DNA from: Siphonodentalium dalli
Lineage: Eukaryota; Mollusca; Scaphopoda; Gadilida; Siphonodentaliidae
Assembly (NCBI GenBank): GCA_032622095.1
Contig: CP136069.1
Location: 189,649,122 to 189,713,121 of the forward strand
Direction: 5' to 3'
DNA length: 64,000 nucleotides
Shown here: positions 29,590-40,644 of the stretch, piece by piece
Layout of the letters: every line of letters begins with the position of its first letter
How positions within the stretch are numbered: the stretch's first letter is position 1
The notes under the pieces: model-generated
What the model saw: the letters and a program-made list of their open reading frames with translations, nothing else
Told to the model about the DNA's origin: nothing
The model's database searches: none
Made by a program: the position numbers and the translations under genes

Positions 29590-29994
29590 CGGGGGAGAAA
29601 CTGTGCCGCGAATATCAAGCATACCGAGTTGTTTTTTAACGTTGTTTTATTCAAAAGAAGAGCGAGGTTCCTCGATTCTTCTGACTGGCGTGAGTCCTCA
29701 ACAATGAGTCTCCAGATGGTCCAGGAAGAGATGGGATCACTGTGGGTCGAGAGTAGACGGCGTAACTGTGTGGCATCGGAGACTGATGTTATCCATTCAT
29801 CAGAGTAATGATCACCCACAGTTGTTTTGACGATACGTTTCCAAGGGTTTAGTCGGAAAACATCCTTCCTCGAGAAAATTACTCAAGTACGATTCGAGAT
29901 TGTACAATTGAATGATGTCAATGATTTCGGCAGCAAGGTCTGTTACTATTAGTCCATGAGCCAGGAACGAAAATAGTACCAATTTGGTGGGCAA
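29590..29994 (-). pseudogene. LINE ORF2 C-terminal fragment, frameshifted
   Basis: Two minus-strand frames read on from one another with a shift near 29,840-29,850. The upstream frame has LYNLESYL followed by EEGCFPTK. The downstream frame has NPWKRIVKTTV, then DEWITSV, LRRLL, TIWRLIVEDSRQ and LALLLNKTTL. This spacing of a Tyr/Leu-rich helix, a W-K-x-x-V block, an x-DEW block and I-W-R resembles the region after the reverse transcriptase domain in invertebrate LINE ORF2 proteins. The fragment is cut off by the satellite on its 3' side, with no zinc-knuckle region left. I recognise this by pattern only; the LINE clade is unknown. Confidence 0.45.
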
Positions 29995-30880
29995 ATTCTA
30001 TCAACAATTTTCTGAAATCTTATAATCTGAAGTTTATCTCAGTGCTGGGGCGCACTCGGGCAGTGTAGCTTAGTGTCAAAATTTATGTTTCCATGGCAAC
30101 GGAGGGTGTTTTTGGCCGGTATAAAAAATATGCCTATAATGGTTTATAACTAGAAAGTTTAATGCACGACGTCTACCTTTGCATCGATACGAGGTGCTAC
30201 CCTTGGTGGGCTTTCTTTTGTCACCGGAGATTTACATTAAGAGGTCAAGGTCATATATAAAGGGCAAGGTCTTTGACCAAAATAATAGCATTTTTCATAA
30301 CGGATCATATGTTTTCTACCCACTGAGTTTATATATCAGTTCTGAATATGTTATCTTTGCTCAGAAATAATATATAGCATATATGCTACATGGAGAACTG
30401 CGTTGTTATTGAAACCGAGAAGACTGTCACGAGATATAGTCCTTTAAACTTGGTGACAATTTTCCAAAATGGGTCAAAATCAGTTATTTCACAAGCTATC
30501 GTACTTCTGTGTATAGTATAGATTAGATACTTATAGTGGGATCCCTAAAGGGCTGAATCGTGATTTTAGTGACTAAAGCATGAGACTTCAAATATATGTT
30601 GCTTAGTTATAAGGAAAACTTTTTTTTGGAAGGGTGCTTGTGTTGGGGGGTCATGTGTCATGATAAATTCAGGTTTCCATGGCAACGACATAAAATATTT
30701 GAAGATATATTTTAAAAGCCCCTTTTAAGATTCAACGAACATGTGGTTAAAGAAATTATGTATCATATCTGACTCATCAATGGTCCACCAAGCGGACTGG
30801 GCCACCAGGGCATATAGGTTCAAGGTCAATTACCAAGGTCATTGGGGGAATTTTATTTATTTGTTCTATTTATTATGAAT
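29952..30880 (+). repeat. Interspersed repeat R1, left copy
   Basis: This stretch is found reverse-complemented at about 39,100-40,045. Matching blocks in order are the CCATGAGCC / CAATTTGGTGGGCAAATTC block, CAGTGTAGCTTAGTG (30,060; reverse at about 39,910), the CTCAGAAATAAT block with CATATATGCTACATGGAGAA, the CAAAATCAGTTATTTCACAA block, GTTTCCATGGCAAC (30,673-30,686), and TGGTCCACCAAGCGG. It contains several AGGTCA-type motifs. No coding frame is evident. Its left end overlaps the LINE fragment, so R1 may be a non-coding part of a larger element. Confidence 0.7.
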
Positions 30881-31439
30881 TGTCTCATAATTCGCTACTC
30901 CTAGTGCATTAGTCATAACAGCAATCCCCATCACAATATAGAAAAGTTAGGGCGCTATCACGACGTTGAATTTGATATATGGCACACTTGATATAAGACG
31001 ATCAATGTCAATATGTCACAACATTTAGTTCATATATAATCACAGTTTTAAGTATTACTTTTTATAGTATCTGTGGCAATACATAAGTCACGATACATTG
31101 CCCTATAGAGATAATCAGACCATAGTGCGTACTTCCTGATATCAGAGCAGATTTGCCACATCCTACGATCTATTTTTAGTGGCAGATCCCACCTGCACAT
31201 GGTTTGGTTTGTTCGGGTTTCTGAATTGGACACAAATTCTGCCGTGTGCTGCCGGTTTTATGAGTCTCGAGTTATCGTCGTTGGTAACATCTTACTTCCA
31301 TTAAAGTCTCATAATTCCGATAGCACAGGCAGAAATCAGGCATGACGTCTCATCATATTATGTATGTTTAATCGTAAGTCGGCCAATAAATGAATGAAAT
31401 TACTTCAATATGTTGTAGGCGTCGTTTGCCATAAGAATT
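30881..31439. other. Unassigned sequence
   Basis: I see no open frame of note, no repeat unit and no terminal motif. The stretch is AT-rich and non-coding in appearance. Confidence 0.5.
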
Positions 31440-31750
31440 CATTAGTTGACGCCATTGCCATGAAAACCAGATTTATACTGACACATGACCTCTCACCTGG
31501 GTAACCCTCCAAAAAGTTTCCATTATTACTACGCAACACGTATGTGAAGTTTCATGCTTTAGTTACTAAAGTCACAAACTTGTAGTTGTTTTGATCTTGA
31601 TTGTAATAGTACTGGCCCCACCATAGACCCCCGTGGGATTCTCATGTGGAGAACTGACGAAATGTGGACTTCGATAAGTAAGTTATATGCTTTCAAAAAC
31701 AATTTGGGTAGACATAACAGAAGGTTGCTCGGTTGCTATGGCAACGACTT
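31440..31750 (-). repeat. R1 fragment
   Basis: Blocks match 39,300-39,440 in the same direction: GCCATTGCCATGAAAACC, AACCCTCCAAAAAG, the ACGCAACACGTATGTGAAG block and TTCATGCTTTAGTTACTAAA. It is therefore opposite to the left R1 copy. A separate GTTGCTATGGCAAC motif lies at 31,732-31,745. Confidence 0.55.
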
Positions 31751-31904
31751 AAACATGAATGCCAATTATTGAGGTTTCCGACAATTGGGGCAGTATTAAC
31801 CAACTGAGTTTATTTTATAAACCAGGTAGTTTAGATTTGGTAGCGGCTGAACGCACAATGTATCTTCGCACACGGTGTCTAACGACACACGCTGTCGGTG
31901 ATGT

Positions 31905-32214
31905 GATTGGAAATTACCAACCTGACACCCAAATAAGGTCGGTAAATTTCCAACTGGTGGCCTTCTCAGTCAATCATTTTTACCAAAAGTAGGAGAATAT
32001 ATGCACATGCTGGTCTAAAAACAACAAATTTCCAAGTAATAAATTGTTGGAAAATCAAACTACAAGAACAATTTCAACATATTGTTGGTGTGAAATTTCC
32101 TAATGTTGTGTCAGGTTATGAAATTTCCAACTGTTGAACATTGGACAAAAGTTGGAGGGAATGTGAGATACACACCCCTCCCCCAAAACAAAACCCCTGT
32201 TGTCACATCCCTGA
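31905..32214. mobile_element. Truncated hAT-like MITE end
   Basis: The stretch resembles the last third of the hAT element at 33,298-34,381: repeated AAATTTCCAACTG motifs, ATTGTTGGTGTGAAATTTC, a GAGACACCCC-like block (here GAGATACACACCCC) and an end reading TCACATCCCTG. The other end is missing and no target duplication can be seen. Confidence 0.6.
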
Positions 32215-33289
32215 GAAGAATATAATGAGTGGAGGTTTGTTGCACGCTAAAGAATTTAAGCACAATCCAAATACTGCACATGGTCTATTCGGAAAATTCC
32301 CTACCATTTCCGAAGAAATTGCATTCCGGCACTGGTGGATGGTTCCGGTCTCTTTATTTTTCAAGAATTTTGATGTTTGAATGCACTATGCTCAAAAAAG
32401 TGTTGCGTTCGTCGGTTGTGTACCCCTTCCTTTCCATCGGTTACTCGTGATTGAACTGAACCAAACGTACTGCTAGTCTGCTATGCGCAGCATGTTTTAT
32501 GTACGTAACTGGTAGTCAATCTATGATTTCTCCCAATCACCTTGATTGGATAATCCTATACTGCGCAGCGATATCTTCCCGTCAACTTCACCGAGAGGTT
32601 CGCGTTGAGCACCGCCTCGGATAAACTACCTGGACTATAAATAAACCCAGCTGGTGAATACGACCCCTGGAATGTTTATGATTCATTAAAACTGCGTGGA
32701 AATTTATTGGTCAAGGCCCTTAGATACGCTTGTTAGCGACAATCTCTATCAGATTTCGTAAATGCGTCAATGCATAATTATATAATTACCATACCGCGAA
32801 AAATGAAATTAATGAATAAGACTGATCAGTGAATCTATGATTAGTCGGGTATAAAGGAATGTGTTACATATATAACAATACCACTATATATAGCAATAAC
32901 ACTTCCAGCTTCGTGCCAGTATATACTAATATGACATGACAGTGATCGGGAAGGCATAAAATGTGACAATTATATCGCTTCTTTACAATTCTAGTTTGTC
33001 ATCTGAGACGTACACAAATTATGTGGGGCAGTTCGGTAACACCGCTTCGGAATTTCTATTGGCTCTGTGTATATTGGTGACAATATATAGATGTTCAAAT
33101 ATTATTTTAAATAAGTGCATTTAAAAAAATCAAGTACAGTTTAATAGTTTACGGGTGTCTTGCTTTTGTGTAGTTTATCGTTGGAGCCCGAGATCGAATT
33201 ATGTGTATTTTATGAACTTCCGGTCGGTCGCCCAATTTATTCTCGACCCAATTTCCCAATTTCCGCTAAAACACCAGATGAAGTCCAGA
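32215..33289. other. Unassigned sequence
   Basis: Short open frames only, with no motif I recognise. Several short palindromic or AT-rich patches occur (for example near 32,870-32,900). I see no repeat shared with the rest of the window. Confidence 0.45.
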
Positions 33290-33297
33290 CATATAGT

Positions 33298-34381
33298 CAG
33301 GGATGTGGCTAGAGGGTCTCCGCTGGGAGGGGGGTGGTGTCCACCTTGGGAATTTCCAACTGCACCCCCCCCCTTGAGTCGGAATCACACACAACTTTTT
33401 ACATAATTCCATTTGCACCCCCGCCCTTGAGTCGGAATCACACCAACACAACTATTTGCATAATTCCATTTGCACCCCCCCCCCCTTGTACCTCATGCTC
33501 AGGCCTAATTTCCTATATATTCATAAGCCATGCTTCTATTTTCCCAGTATGAGAACATTAAGATATTTTAACCTGAAAATTGCCCCCAAAAAAAACAACT
33601 AGTGATCTAATTCCAGACAAATGCACACAGTTACCGACAACAGACCAGGAAACACCGGGCCGACCATGGTTGTTCGGCCCGGTGTGAGAAAATTTTTTAA
33701 ACTATACAAGAAAATCGCAAATCCTAGCATCTAGACTGGCCTCAACTGAAGCTTTCCTAGTGTTGGAAATTTCAAAACTCCCCCTCAGGTTGGAAAATTC
33801 TTCAACTGATGACCATTTATGTCTACAAGTTTGACCAAATGTAGTAAAATATTGTTTTGCTAAACTAATTAGCAGTATTAGCAAAATCCTAACATCTAGA
33901 CTAGCCTCAAGCCTTCCTACTGTTGGAAATTTCAAACCCTACACCCCCACTTAGGTTGGAAATTTTCCAACTGATGACAATTCCAATGACAATGTTGACC
34001 AATTGTATGACAATAATGTTTTCTTAAATTAACTAGAAGTTTTTGACTGGCCACGGGGGAGAGACCAGGACACAAGCTTTCCAAGTGTTGGAAATTTCCA
34101 ACCTGTCACCCCCTTAAGGTTGGAAAATTTCCAACTGATGACCATTTCTGTCAAAATTTTTGCCCGAAAATAGGAACATATGCAAATATTGGTCGAAAAA
34201 CAATAAATTCCCCCCAATAAATTGTTTTATAATCAAACTACAAGAACATTTTCAACCTATTGTTGGTGTGAAATTTCGTTGTGGCAGGTATGAAATTTCC
34301 AACTATTGAAAATATAGCTCTCTGCTGGGGGGGGGGGGGTGAGACACCTCACCCCCCCCCCCCCCTCTAGCCACATCCCTG
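33298..34381 (+). mobile_element. hAT non-autonomous element with perfect 8-bp TSD
   Basis: Terminal inverted repeats read CAGGGATGTGGCTAGAGGG at the left and its complement at the right end. An identical 8-bp duplication CATATAGT flanks both ends (33,290-33,297 and 34,382-34,389). CAGGG-type ends and an 8-bp duplication fit the hAT superfamily. The interior has many TTTCCAAC / GTTGGAAA motifs, as expected for subterminal transposase-binding repeats (role inferred), several poly-C runs, and an ACACCGGGCCGA/TCGGCCCGGTGT dyad (about 33,653-33,686). There is no transposase. Confidence 0.9.
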
Positions 34382-34389
34382 CATATAGT

Positions 34390-34734
34390 AGTTTGGTAGT
34401 TTTACTATTTTGCTGTTTTTAAGATAGTTTCTTCATAAAACTAGTTTAATCACCAACTAATTTATGCGGATTGTCGTAATTACAAGCAATCAATGTTGTT
34501 TTCAACACATCTGTCGGCGTATAGAAATGTCGGTATCTGGAGAAGTCGGCCCCGCGCGCAGTCGGCCCCATGTGAAGACGGCCCCAGAGAGGTCGGCCCC
34601 ATTAATTTGATTGAGATAATGTTTATGTTGGCTAATTTTGAAGTCCGCAACTTAATTTGATTCAGATAGTGTTGTGTTAGATAATGCGATAGCCCAAGTA
34701 GAGCCGTTAGTGAAATATTTGTCCAAAATTGACT
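34390..34734. other. Unassigned spacer with GGCCCC repeats
   Basis: Four GTCGGCCCC or ACGGCCCC motifs lie about 15-20 bp apart between 34,544 and 34,602. The rest is unassigned AT-rich sequence. I do not recognise a gene. Confidence 0.4.
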
Positions 34735-34786
34735 ATACATATATTTAAAGTTTCATGCTTTAGTCAATAAATCACCAATTCAATCA
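34735..34786 (-). repeat. R1 fragment left of a TTAA insertion
   Basis: It matches the TTCATGCTTTAGTCACTAAA region of R1 (about 39,411-39,440). R1 sequence resumes at 36,702 on the far side of the inserted element, at the R1 position where other copies carry an intact TTAA. Confidence 0.6.
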
Positions 34787-34937
34787 TTAACTCATTCAGT
34801 GCCAGGTTTCCTGGGGAAAACCATATTTTGTTCCAGGTTTCCTGGGGGAACGCCATTATTTACAGTAACTAGATACTTAGTTTGAATGTTCAATATTGGA
34901 TAGAATAAAAATTTACCGTTGGTATTGCTAGTATAGG

Positions 34938-35976
34938 CAGGGATGTGGCTAGAGGGGGGTGTGGGGGTGTCTCACCCCCCAACTTTGGTCAAAATTTTCA
35001 ACAGTTGGAAATTTCATTTCACACCAACAATGGGTTGAAAATGTTCTTGTCGTTTGATTTTCAAACAATTTATTGGGAGGAATTAATTGTTTTTGGACCA
35101 ATATTTGCATATTTTCCTATTTTTTGTCAAAATTTTGGACTGAAATGGTCATCAGTTGGAAATTTTCCAACCTTAGGGGGGTAACAGGTTGGACATTTCC
35201 AACACTTGGAAAGCTTGTGTCCTGATCCTCCCCCGTGGCTAGTCAAAACTGCTACTAAATTTAAGAAAACAATATTGTCATACATTTGGTCAACATTGTC
35301 ATTGGAATTGTCATCATTTGGAAATTTTCCAACCTAAGTGGGGGGGTGTCAGGTTTGAAATTTCCAACTCTAAGAAGACCTGAGGCTTGGAATTGTCATC
35401 ATTTGGAAATTTTCAAACCTAAGTGGGAGTATGAGGTTTGAAATTTCCAACACTAGGGAAGCTTCAGTTGAGGCCAGTCTAGATGCTAGGAGTTGCGATT
35501 TTCTTGTATAGTTTTCCAATTTTCTCACACCGGGCTGAACAAACATGGACGGACACAATGTCCTGGTGTCTTACCCGTAGCCGTGTGCATTTGTCTGGAG
35601 TAGGCTACTAGATGTTAGGATTTATGCAATTCTCAGGTTAAAGTATCTGAATTTTCTTATACCGGGCATATAGAACAACATAGTTTATGAATACATAGGA
35701 TATTGGGCCTGAGGACTGATGTGCAAGGGGGTGCAAATGGAATTATGCAAAACTTGTGTTTGGTCTGTGATTCTGATTCAAGGGGGGGGGGTTCGCAAAT
35801 GGAATTATGCAAAACTTGTGTTTGGTCTGTGCTTCTGATTCAAGGGGGGTGCAAATGGAATTATGCAAAAAGTTGTGTTGGTGTGATTCCGACTCAAGAA
35901 AGGGGTGCAGTTGGAATTTCCCAAGGTGGACACCCCCCCCCCCCCCCCCAACGGAGACCCTCTAGCCACATCCCTG
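34938..35976 (-). mobile_element. hAT non-autonomous element, inverted second copy
   Basis: Ends are CAGGGATGTGGCTAGAGGG and CCCTCTAGCCACATCCCTG. The flanking 8-mers AGTATAGG (34,930-34,937) and AGAATAGG (35,977-35,984) agree at seven of eight bases, consistent with an aged hAT duplication. The interior is the reverse complement in layout of the element at 33,298-34,381, including TTTCCAAC motifs, the GGAATTATGCAAAA repeats (three copies, about 35,740-35,870) and variable poly-G/poly-C tracts. Confidence 0.87.
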
Positions 35977-36697
35977 AGAATAGGCTATACTCACTAACTG
36001 CTTTAAAGAACCATGTCCCCGACTTGATAGTAATAGTAAGTAATGGTTTATTCCCAGCCAATTGGTAATTTGGTACATGAGAAAACATATAATACACTAT
36101 GTACAAATGAGAACGCTCCGGTCCAAATATTTGAAAATACACACGCAAACAGTAAATACTGAAAAACAATCATCACACCCAATATATAACAACAATTATG
36201 CCTACATACACACATACAATTATATATATGCGTGAAACTATCTGTACTTCCTTAAATAATTACAACATAAAAAAATGACTGTTAAGTGTATAGCAGAACT
36301 TTCGCTTGTAAGAATATGAGACTATTAAATGCATTTTAATAGAAATTTGAAAGCAAATTATTCAACATTTTAATCGCCCTTTACGCAATCAAAATCGGTT
36401 TTCCAATTAACAGATATGTATGCCATAAGCATTGACATCCCAGAGAGTTTGAACATCAATTTTCACTACCTATATTCAGACGGCTGTATCTCCTAGACGA
36501 TTCAATGTGTGGAGCTTCCCGATACAACGTTTGAACGGGGACAAAGTTCATCTAATACAGCGATTGCACGCTTATCAGACCCCCCCCCCCCCCCCCCCCC
36601 CATGATAATTAAACAGACAAGTATCTCACAATTTAACGCATGTGCACCAATATTGAAATTATATATATGTATATATCCGTCTCCGGCACTGAATGAG
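35977..36697. other. Unassigned right part of the TTAA element
   Basis: Beyond the nested hAT this stretch has no recognised frame. It contains AT-rich sequence, a C-run near 36,581-36,600 and the right inverted end of the host element. Confidence 0.4.
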
Positions 36698-36701
36698 TTA
36701 A

Positions 36702-36806
36702 AGTATCCTACTATAAATATCTAACTATAATATACACAAAAACACGATATCTTGGGAAATAACTGATTTTGACCCAGTTTTGAAAATGGCCACAAAGTTT
36801 AAAGAC
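36702..36806 (-). repeat. R1 fragment between two insertions
   Basis: The blocks AGTATCCTACTATAA, GAAATAACTGATTTTGACCC and CACAAAGTTTAAAGAC match 39,450-39,553. The fragment ends at the CAGGGG element, and R1 continues at 38,816. Confidence 0.7.
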
Positions 36807-37850
36807 CAGGGGCCTGTTTCATGAAGCAATGTCATAAGATTATCTTAAGATGGACTTAATCTAAGATCTAAGGTGGATCTTATGATGTAACTTTTCCGTT
36901 TCAAGAACGCGTTTCACAAAACAAGATTAAGTCCTACTTAAGTAGTATTTTAAGTTCGCGCGCTTTTAGACTGGCTCTCGACAATTTATTACAGCTATGC
37001 GCAGAAAATGTTGGTTCTGTGTATGTTATATGCCCAGGTACAGTGTCTGGTGACAGATACTAGGGCGTGTCTAAGATTAATTATGATATTGTAATCCAAG
37101 GGCGATAATCAGTATAATGACTGGTGCATACTTAACTGCACGAGCGCGCTTTTTAACATCTCGGGCGCTTCGCGCCCATCTACTACCTCTCTCTTTTTTA
37201 ACTGTGTTTTCGCGTCAGACTCCATCCACACATAGCTGAATGCTTCCACTGCCTATTTTAAACAAACGTAACGAGCTCAAATATATTATTTCAGTTATTA
37301 AAGGGACTTATACATCGTAACTCAGAATGTGAACCTTCACCCATATAACATGCCATTAAGGCGACGCGAGACATATGTTCGCCCCTTTCAATGCAGATAT
37401 TAGGTTCTAATACATTATACGTCTTTGAAGCATCTATAATACCAGGAAACCGAATATGTCGCCACGACGGCATGCACACACAATACACCACGCTCTTTAT
37501 TGATAGCCAACATTCATGGAATACTAACACGAAACGCTCTTTATTTATATTGCTATAATGTGAACAGGACTTCATATCGTGCTGCAAATAGACTTATTTC
37601 CAATCTGAGACATACTTGTAAAAGCCATATATAAATGATGTTAATGCCATTTGCTCTGGTTATGTTGACAAATATATGCTAAACGCCTGTTATAGTTAAC
37701 AAACTGCGTATGAACTTCGAAAGTACGTTATGTTGAACGACATTTTGCATATATGTTTTAATAAAAACCAAAGCAACGACTTCTAATAAAGAGCGTTTAT
37801 AATTAACAAAACGTGAACAGACGGGCCAGTTCAGAGGCCCCTGGGGAAAC

Positions 37851-37906
37851 TTACTAAAATACCAATATAGACTATACCGGTATAGTCTATATTGGTATTT
37901 TAGTAA
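37851..37906. repeat. 56-bp perfect palindrome
   Basis: The arms are 28 bp each and meet with no spacer at 37,878|37,879. The left arm begins TTACTAAAATACC and the right arm ends GGTATTTTAGTAA. Weaker symmetry extends outward: CTGGGGAAA against TTCCCCCAG, and GTGAACAG against CTGTTCAC. This suggests a small fold-back element inside the 2.0-kb element. Confidence 0.95.
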
Positions 37907-38197
37907 TTCCCCCAGTGGTTTGTGGGCCTGTTCACAGTGATATGTTCTTTCGCGCATCCCGGTGTGCCCATGCGGTCCGTATACTATATATCTTTTTATT
38001 TCATAGTTAATAAACATGCGATGCAGATGTAATAAATGTATAAGATCTGAGATTCGCGTGGGTGGGTTATGATAATATACATAATAATAATAAAATAACA
38101 CATATTATGTATTATTATCTTGCCGATATATATACGGGGTACATATACAATATATTTTACAATTAAATTATAACATAATAATATAGAAAGGCAAGTA

Positions 38198-38198
<1 letters not shown>

Positions 38199-38226
<28 letters not shown>
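38199..38226. repeat. (AAT)n microsatellite
   Basis: About nine uninterrupted AAT/ATA units. Confidence 0.9.
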
Positions 38227-38228
<2 letters not shown>

Positions 38229-38815
38229 GCTGACATGAGCATTTATAAAAAAAACTGAGTATAAATCATTCACTATTATCCTCGATGTGAAAATGTTCGG
38301 ACTAATTGTCTCAACATGATTATTGTCTACAGTGCGATTGGGTGATTTGAATCGCAAATGATGTCCAACTCTATGGAAATATATTCTTTTTGTTACAGCA
38401 ATTATAAATGTATATATAGTCCGGTCTTGGCGGTTTACAGTTAGTAGCGGACACCCCGCCAATCTTGCAACCACTGGCCACGTCACTGCTATAGCTTACC
38501 AGTTGGTTATTAATTACTACCATTTCTGAAACACCCCTCCGTGCTAGCAAGATGTTATTCAGTTAAATGTGTTTATAATAATATATACATGAACTAGATC
38601 CCATCCACATTTCGGACCAACTGCGGATCACAACGTAGGTCTTAACTTTAAGATTATCTTATGACACCTCACAGCAGTCGTAAAGTTAAGACCAAAGTTA
38701 AGACCATCTTAAGTTAAGACCTTGTTCGTGAAACGCACTTATGACTGAATTTTGAACTTATGACCATCTTAAGTCCCAACTATGTCATAAGTTGCCTTCA
38801 TGAAACAGGCCCCTG

Positions 38816-40045
38816 TATCTCACGACTTGTCGGTTGCAATAATAACGCAGTTCTCCATGTAGCATATATGTTGTAGATTATTTCTGAGCAAAGATAATGT
38901 ATTCAGAACTGATAGATAAACTCAGTGGGTAGAAACTATGACCCGATATGTAAAAAGCTAATATTTTGGACAATGACCTTGACATTTGTATATGACCTTG
39001 ACCTCTGGAGGTGAAATCTCCAGCGTCAAAAGAAAGTACACCAATGGCCAACACCCTCATACCATTGCAAAGATAAACCTACTGCATTAAACGAAATATT
39101 GGACAATTAATAACAAATAGACCAAAATAATACATTTTCCCCAATGACCTTGACCCTGATAATTGACCTTGACCCTATGTGCCATGGTGGCCAGGTCCGC
39201 TTGGTGGACCATTAATGAGAGCTATGAGTTAACATAATTTGTTTAAATCCAATGTTCGTTGAATCTCAAAAGTGGCTTTTTAAATATTTCTTTAAATATT
39301 TTATGCTGTTGCCATGGAAACCTGATTTTATCATAATAGTTGACCCCCGCCCAACCCGAGCACCCTTCCAAAAAAAACTTCCTTATACCTAAGCAACATA
39401 TATTTGAGGTTCATGCTTTAGTCACTAAAATCACGATTCAACCCTTAAGGGATCCCACTATAAGTATATAATCGATACTATACACAGAAGCACGATATAT
39501 TGTGAAATAACTGATTTTGACCCATTTTGGAAAATGGTCACCAAGTTTAAAGACTATATCTCTTGAGGGACTTGTCGGTTTCAATAACATCGCAGTTGTC
39601 AATGTAGCCTATATGCTATATATTATTTCTGAGCAAAGATAACGTATTCAGAACTGATATATAAACTCAGTGGGTAGAAAATATATGACCCGTTATGAAA
39701 AATGCTATTATTTTTGTCAATGACCTTGACCTTTATAAAGGGGAAATCTCCAGTGCCAAAAGAAAGCCCAACAATGGTAGCACCCCATATCGATGCATAG
39801 GTAGACGTACTGCCTTAAACTTTCTAGTCATAAACCATTATTGGCATAATTTTTATACTGGCCAAAAAACACCCTCAGTTGCCATGGAAACACAAATTTT
39901 GCACACTAAGCTACACTGACCCAGTCTGCCCCAGGACTGATATAAACTTCAGGTTATAGGCTTTCAGAAAAATGTTGATAGAATTTGCCCACCAAATTGG
40001 TACCATTTTCCATTTTGGGGGAGCCTGGCTCATGGACTATATGCG
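38816..40045 (-). repeat. R1 right copies, inverted to the left copy
   Basis: Two successive R1 units in reverse orientation. 39,120-40,045 mirrors 29,952-30,880. 38,816-39,120 is the beginning of a second unit, whose remainder lies at 36,702-36,806 and 34,735-34,786 across two insertions. Both units carry TGACCTTGACC motifs, and GTTGCCATGGAAAC occurs at 39,308-39,321 and 39,878-39,891. No coding frame is recognised. Confidence 0.7.
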
Positions 40046-40397
40046 ATTGAACAGTTTTAGCTGACATATTTTGTACAGGAATATTTTGTGATGGGTGTCG
40101 TGTGTCGCAGAAATAAAAGTTTCCGCATATCCTCAAGATTTCGGTCTTGAATGGGTCATCGTGAATCACTCTCCTATAAATAATGGCAACTGTGTTGAGT
40201 GTTTTGCTTATCGCTCACTATTTGCGTACTGTATATAAATAAACACTCGGCTCACACAAAGTGTTTTGTGGATAATATCGCATTCATACTATCATTATAC
40301 TATATATTAATACTATTAGTATATTCTTGAGGAAATGTTCATAATTTGGTAACTGTTATTTCTAAAGTAAAACCTATAACGAAGGCCACCCGTGCCT
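40046..40397. other. Unassigned sequence
   Basis: AT-rich; no frame, repeat unit or terminal motif found. Confidence 0.4.
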
Positions 40398-40427
40398 TTA
40401 ACCCTTTACCCAACAGAAGGGCCCTGT

Positions 40428-40496
40428 GCCAATGCATTCTCTTATATATGCGAGTCGACCATAGGTCGCCTCGCATATATAAGAGAATGCATTGGC
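40428..40496. repeat. 69-bp hairpin (1 of 7)
   Basis: The arms begin GCCAATGCATTCTCTTATAT and fold onto AAGAGAATGCATTGGC, with a single mismatch (GTCGAC against GTCGCC) and an ATA centre. Confidence 0.92.
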
Positions 40497-40575
40497 TTAA
40501 CACATTAAAAATTATAAAATTGTTAAAGAATGTAAGAAAAAATGGTAAACAGTGTTAAAAAAAGATTTTTTTTAG

Positions 40576-40644
40576 GCCAATGCATTCTCTTATATATGCG
40601 AGGCGACCTATGGTCGACTCGCATATATAAGAGAATGCATTGGC
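40576..40644. repeat. 69-bp hairpin (2 of 7)
   Basis: Same arms, with the centre in the opposite orientation (GGCGACC-TAT-GGTCGAC). Confidence 0.92.

Larger units (their letters stand above)
34791..36697. mobile_element. piggyBac-like element (TTAA target) carrying a nested hAT
   Basis: Inverted ends CTCATTCAGTGCC (34,791) and GGCACTGAATGAG (ending 36,697) are each bordered by TTAA (34,787-34,790 and 36,698-36,701). TTAA duplications are typical of piggyBac and some Kolobok elements; the end sequence favours a piggyBac-like MITE. Removing it rejoins two R1 pieces at an R1 TTAA. Of its 1,907 bp, 1,039 belong to a nested hAT element (34,938-35,976). The host part has no transposase frame and carries a run of about 20 C near 36,581-36,600. 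Confidence 0.75.
36807..38815. mobile_element. 2.0-kb DNA element with CAGGGGCC inverted ends
   Basis: Left end CAGGGGCCTGTTTCATGAAG and the complementary right end (ending 38,815) form 20-bp inverted repeats. Both subterminal zones are crowded with CTTAAG / GTTAAGAC-type motifs (36,840-36,960; 38,637-38,790). It splits an R1 copy between AAAGAC and TATCTC. I cannot see a clear target duplication, so the superfamily is uncertain (hAT or Harbinger-like). The longest open frame, 37,679-38,101 on the minus strand, shows no recognised domain. The interior holds a 56-bp palindrome and an (ATA)n run. Confidence 0.72.

Noticed and set aside
34544-34602. GTCGGCCCC repeats as a regulatory cluster
   Set aside because: Only four copies with uneven spacing and no promoter context; insufficient support.
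35703-36169. Frames of 91-121 codons in the second hAT element
   Set aside because: They run through poly-G/C tracts and the repeated GGAATTATGCAAAA blocks of a non-coding MITE.
37679-38101. 140-codon minus-strand frame as a possible transposase
   Set aside because: It spans the 56-bp palindrome and low-complexity Tyr runs from an AT repeat; no catalytic motif or transposase block is visible.
38163-38486. 107-codon minus-strand frame ending in a Tyr run
   Set aside because: The Tyr run comes from the (AAT)n microsatellite; the rest has no recognised domain.
29952-40045. One giant element with 0.9-kb terminal inverted repeats (R1 left and right)
   Set aside because: The right R1 is a tandem pair, other R1 pieces lie between, and no terminal motif or target duplication borders the outer ends; independent insertions fit better.
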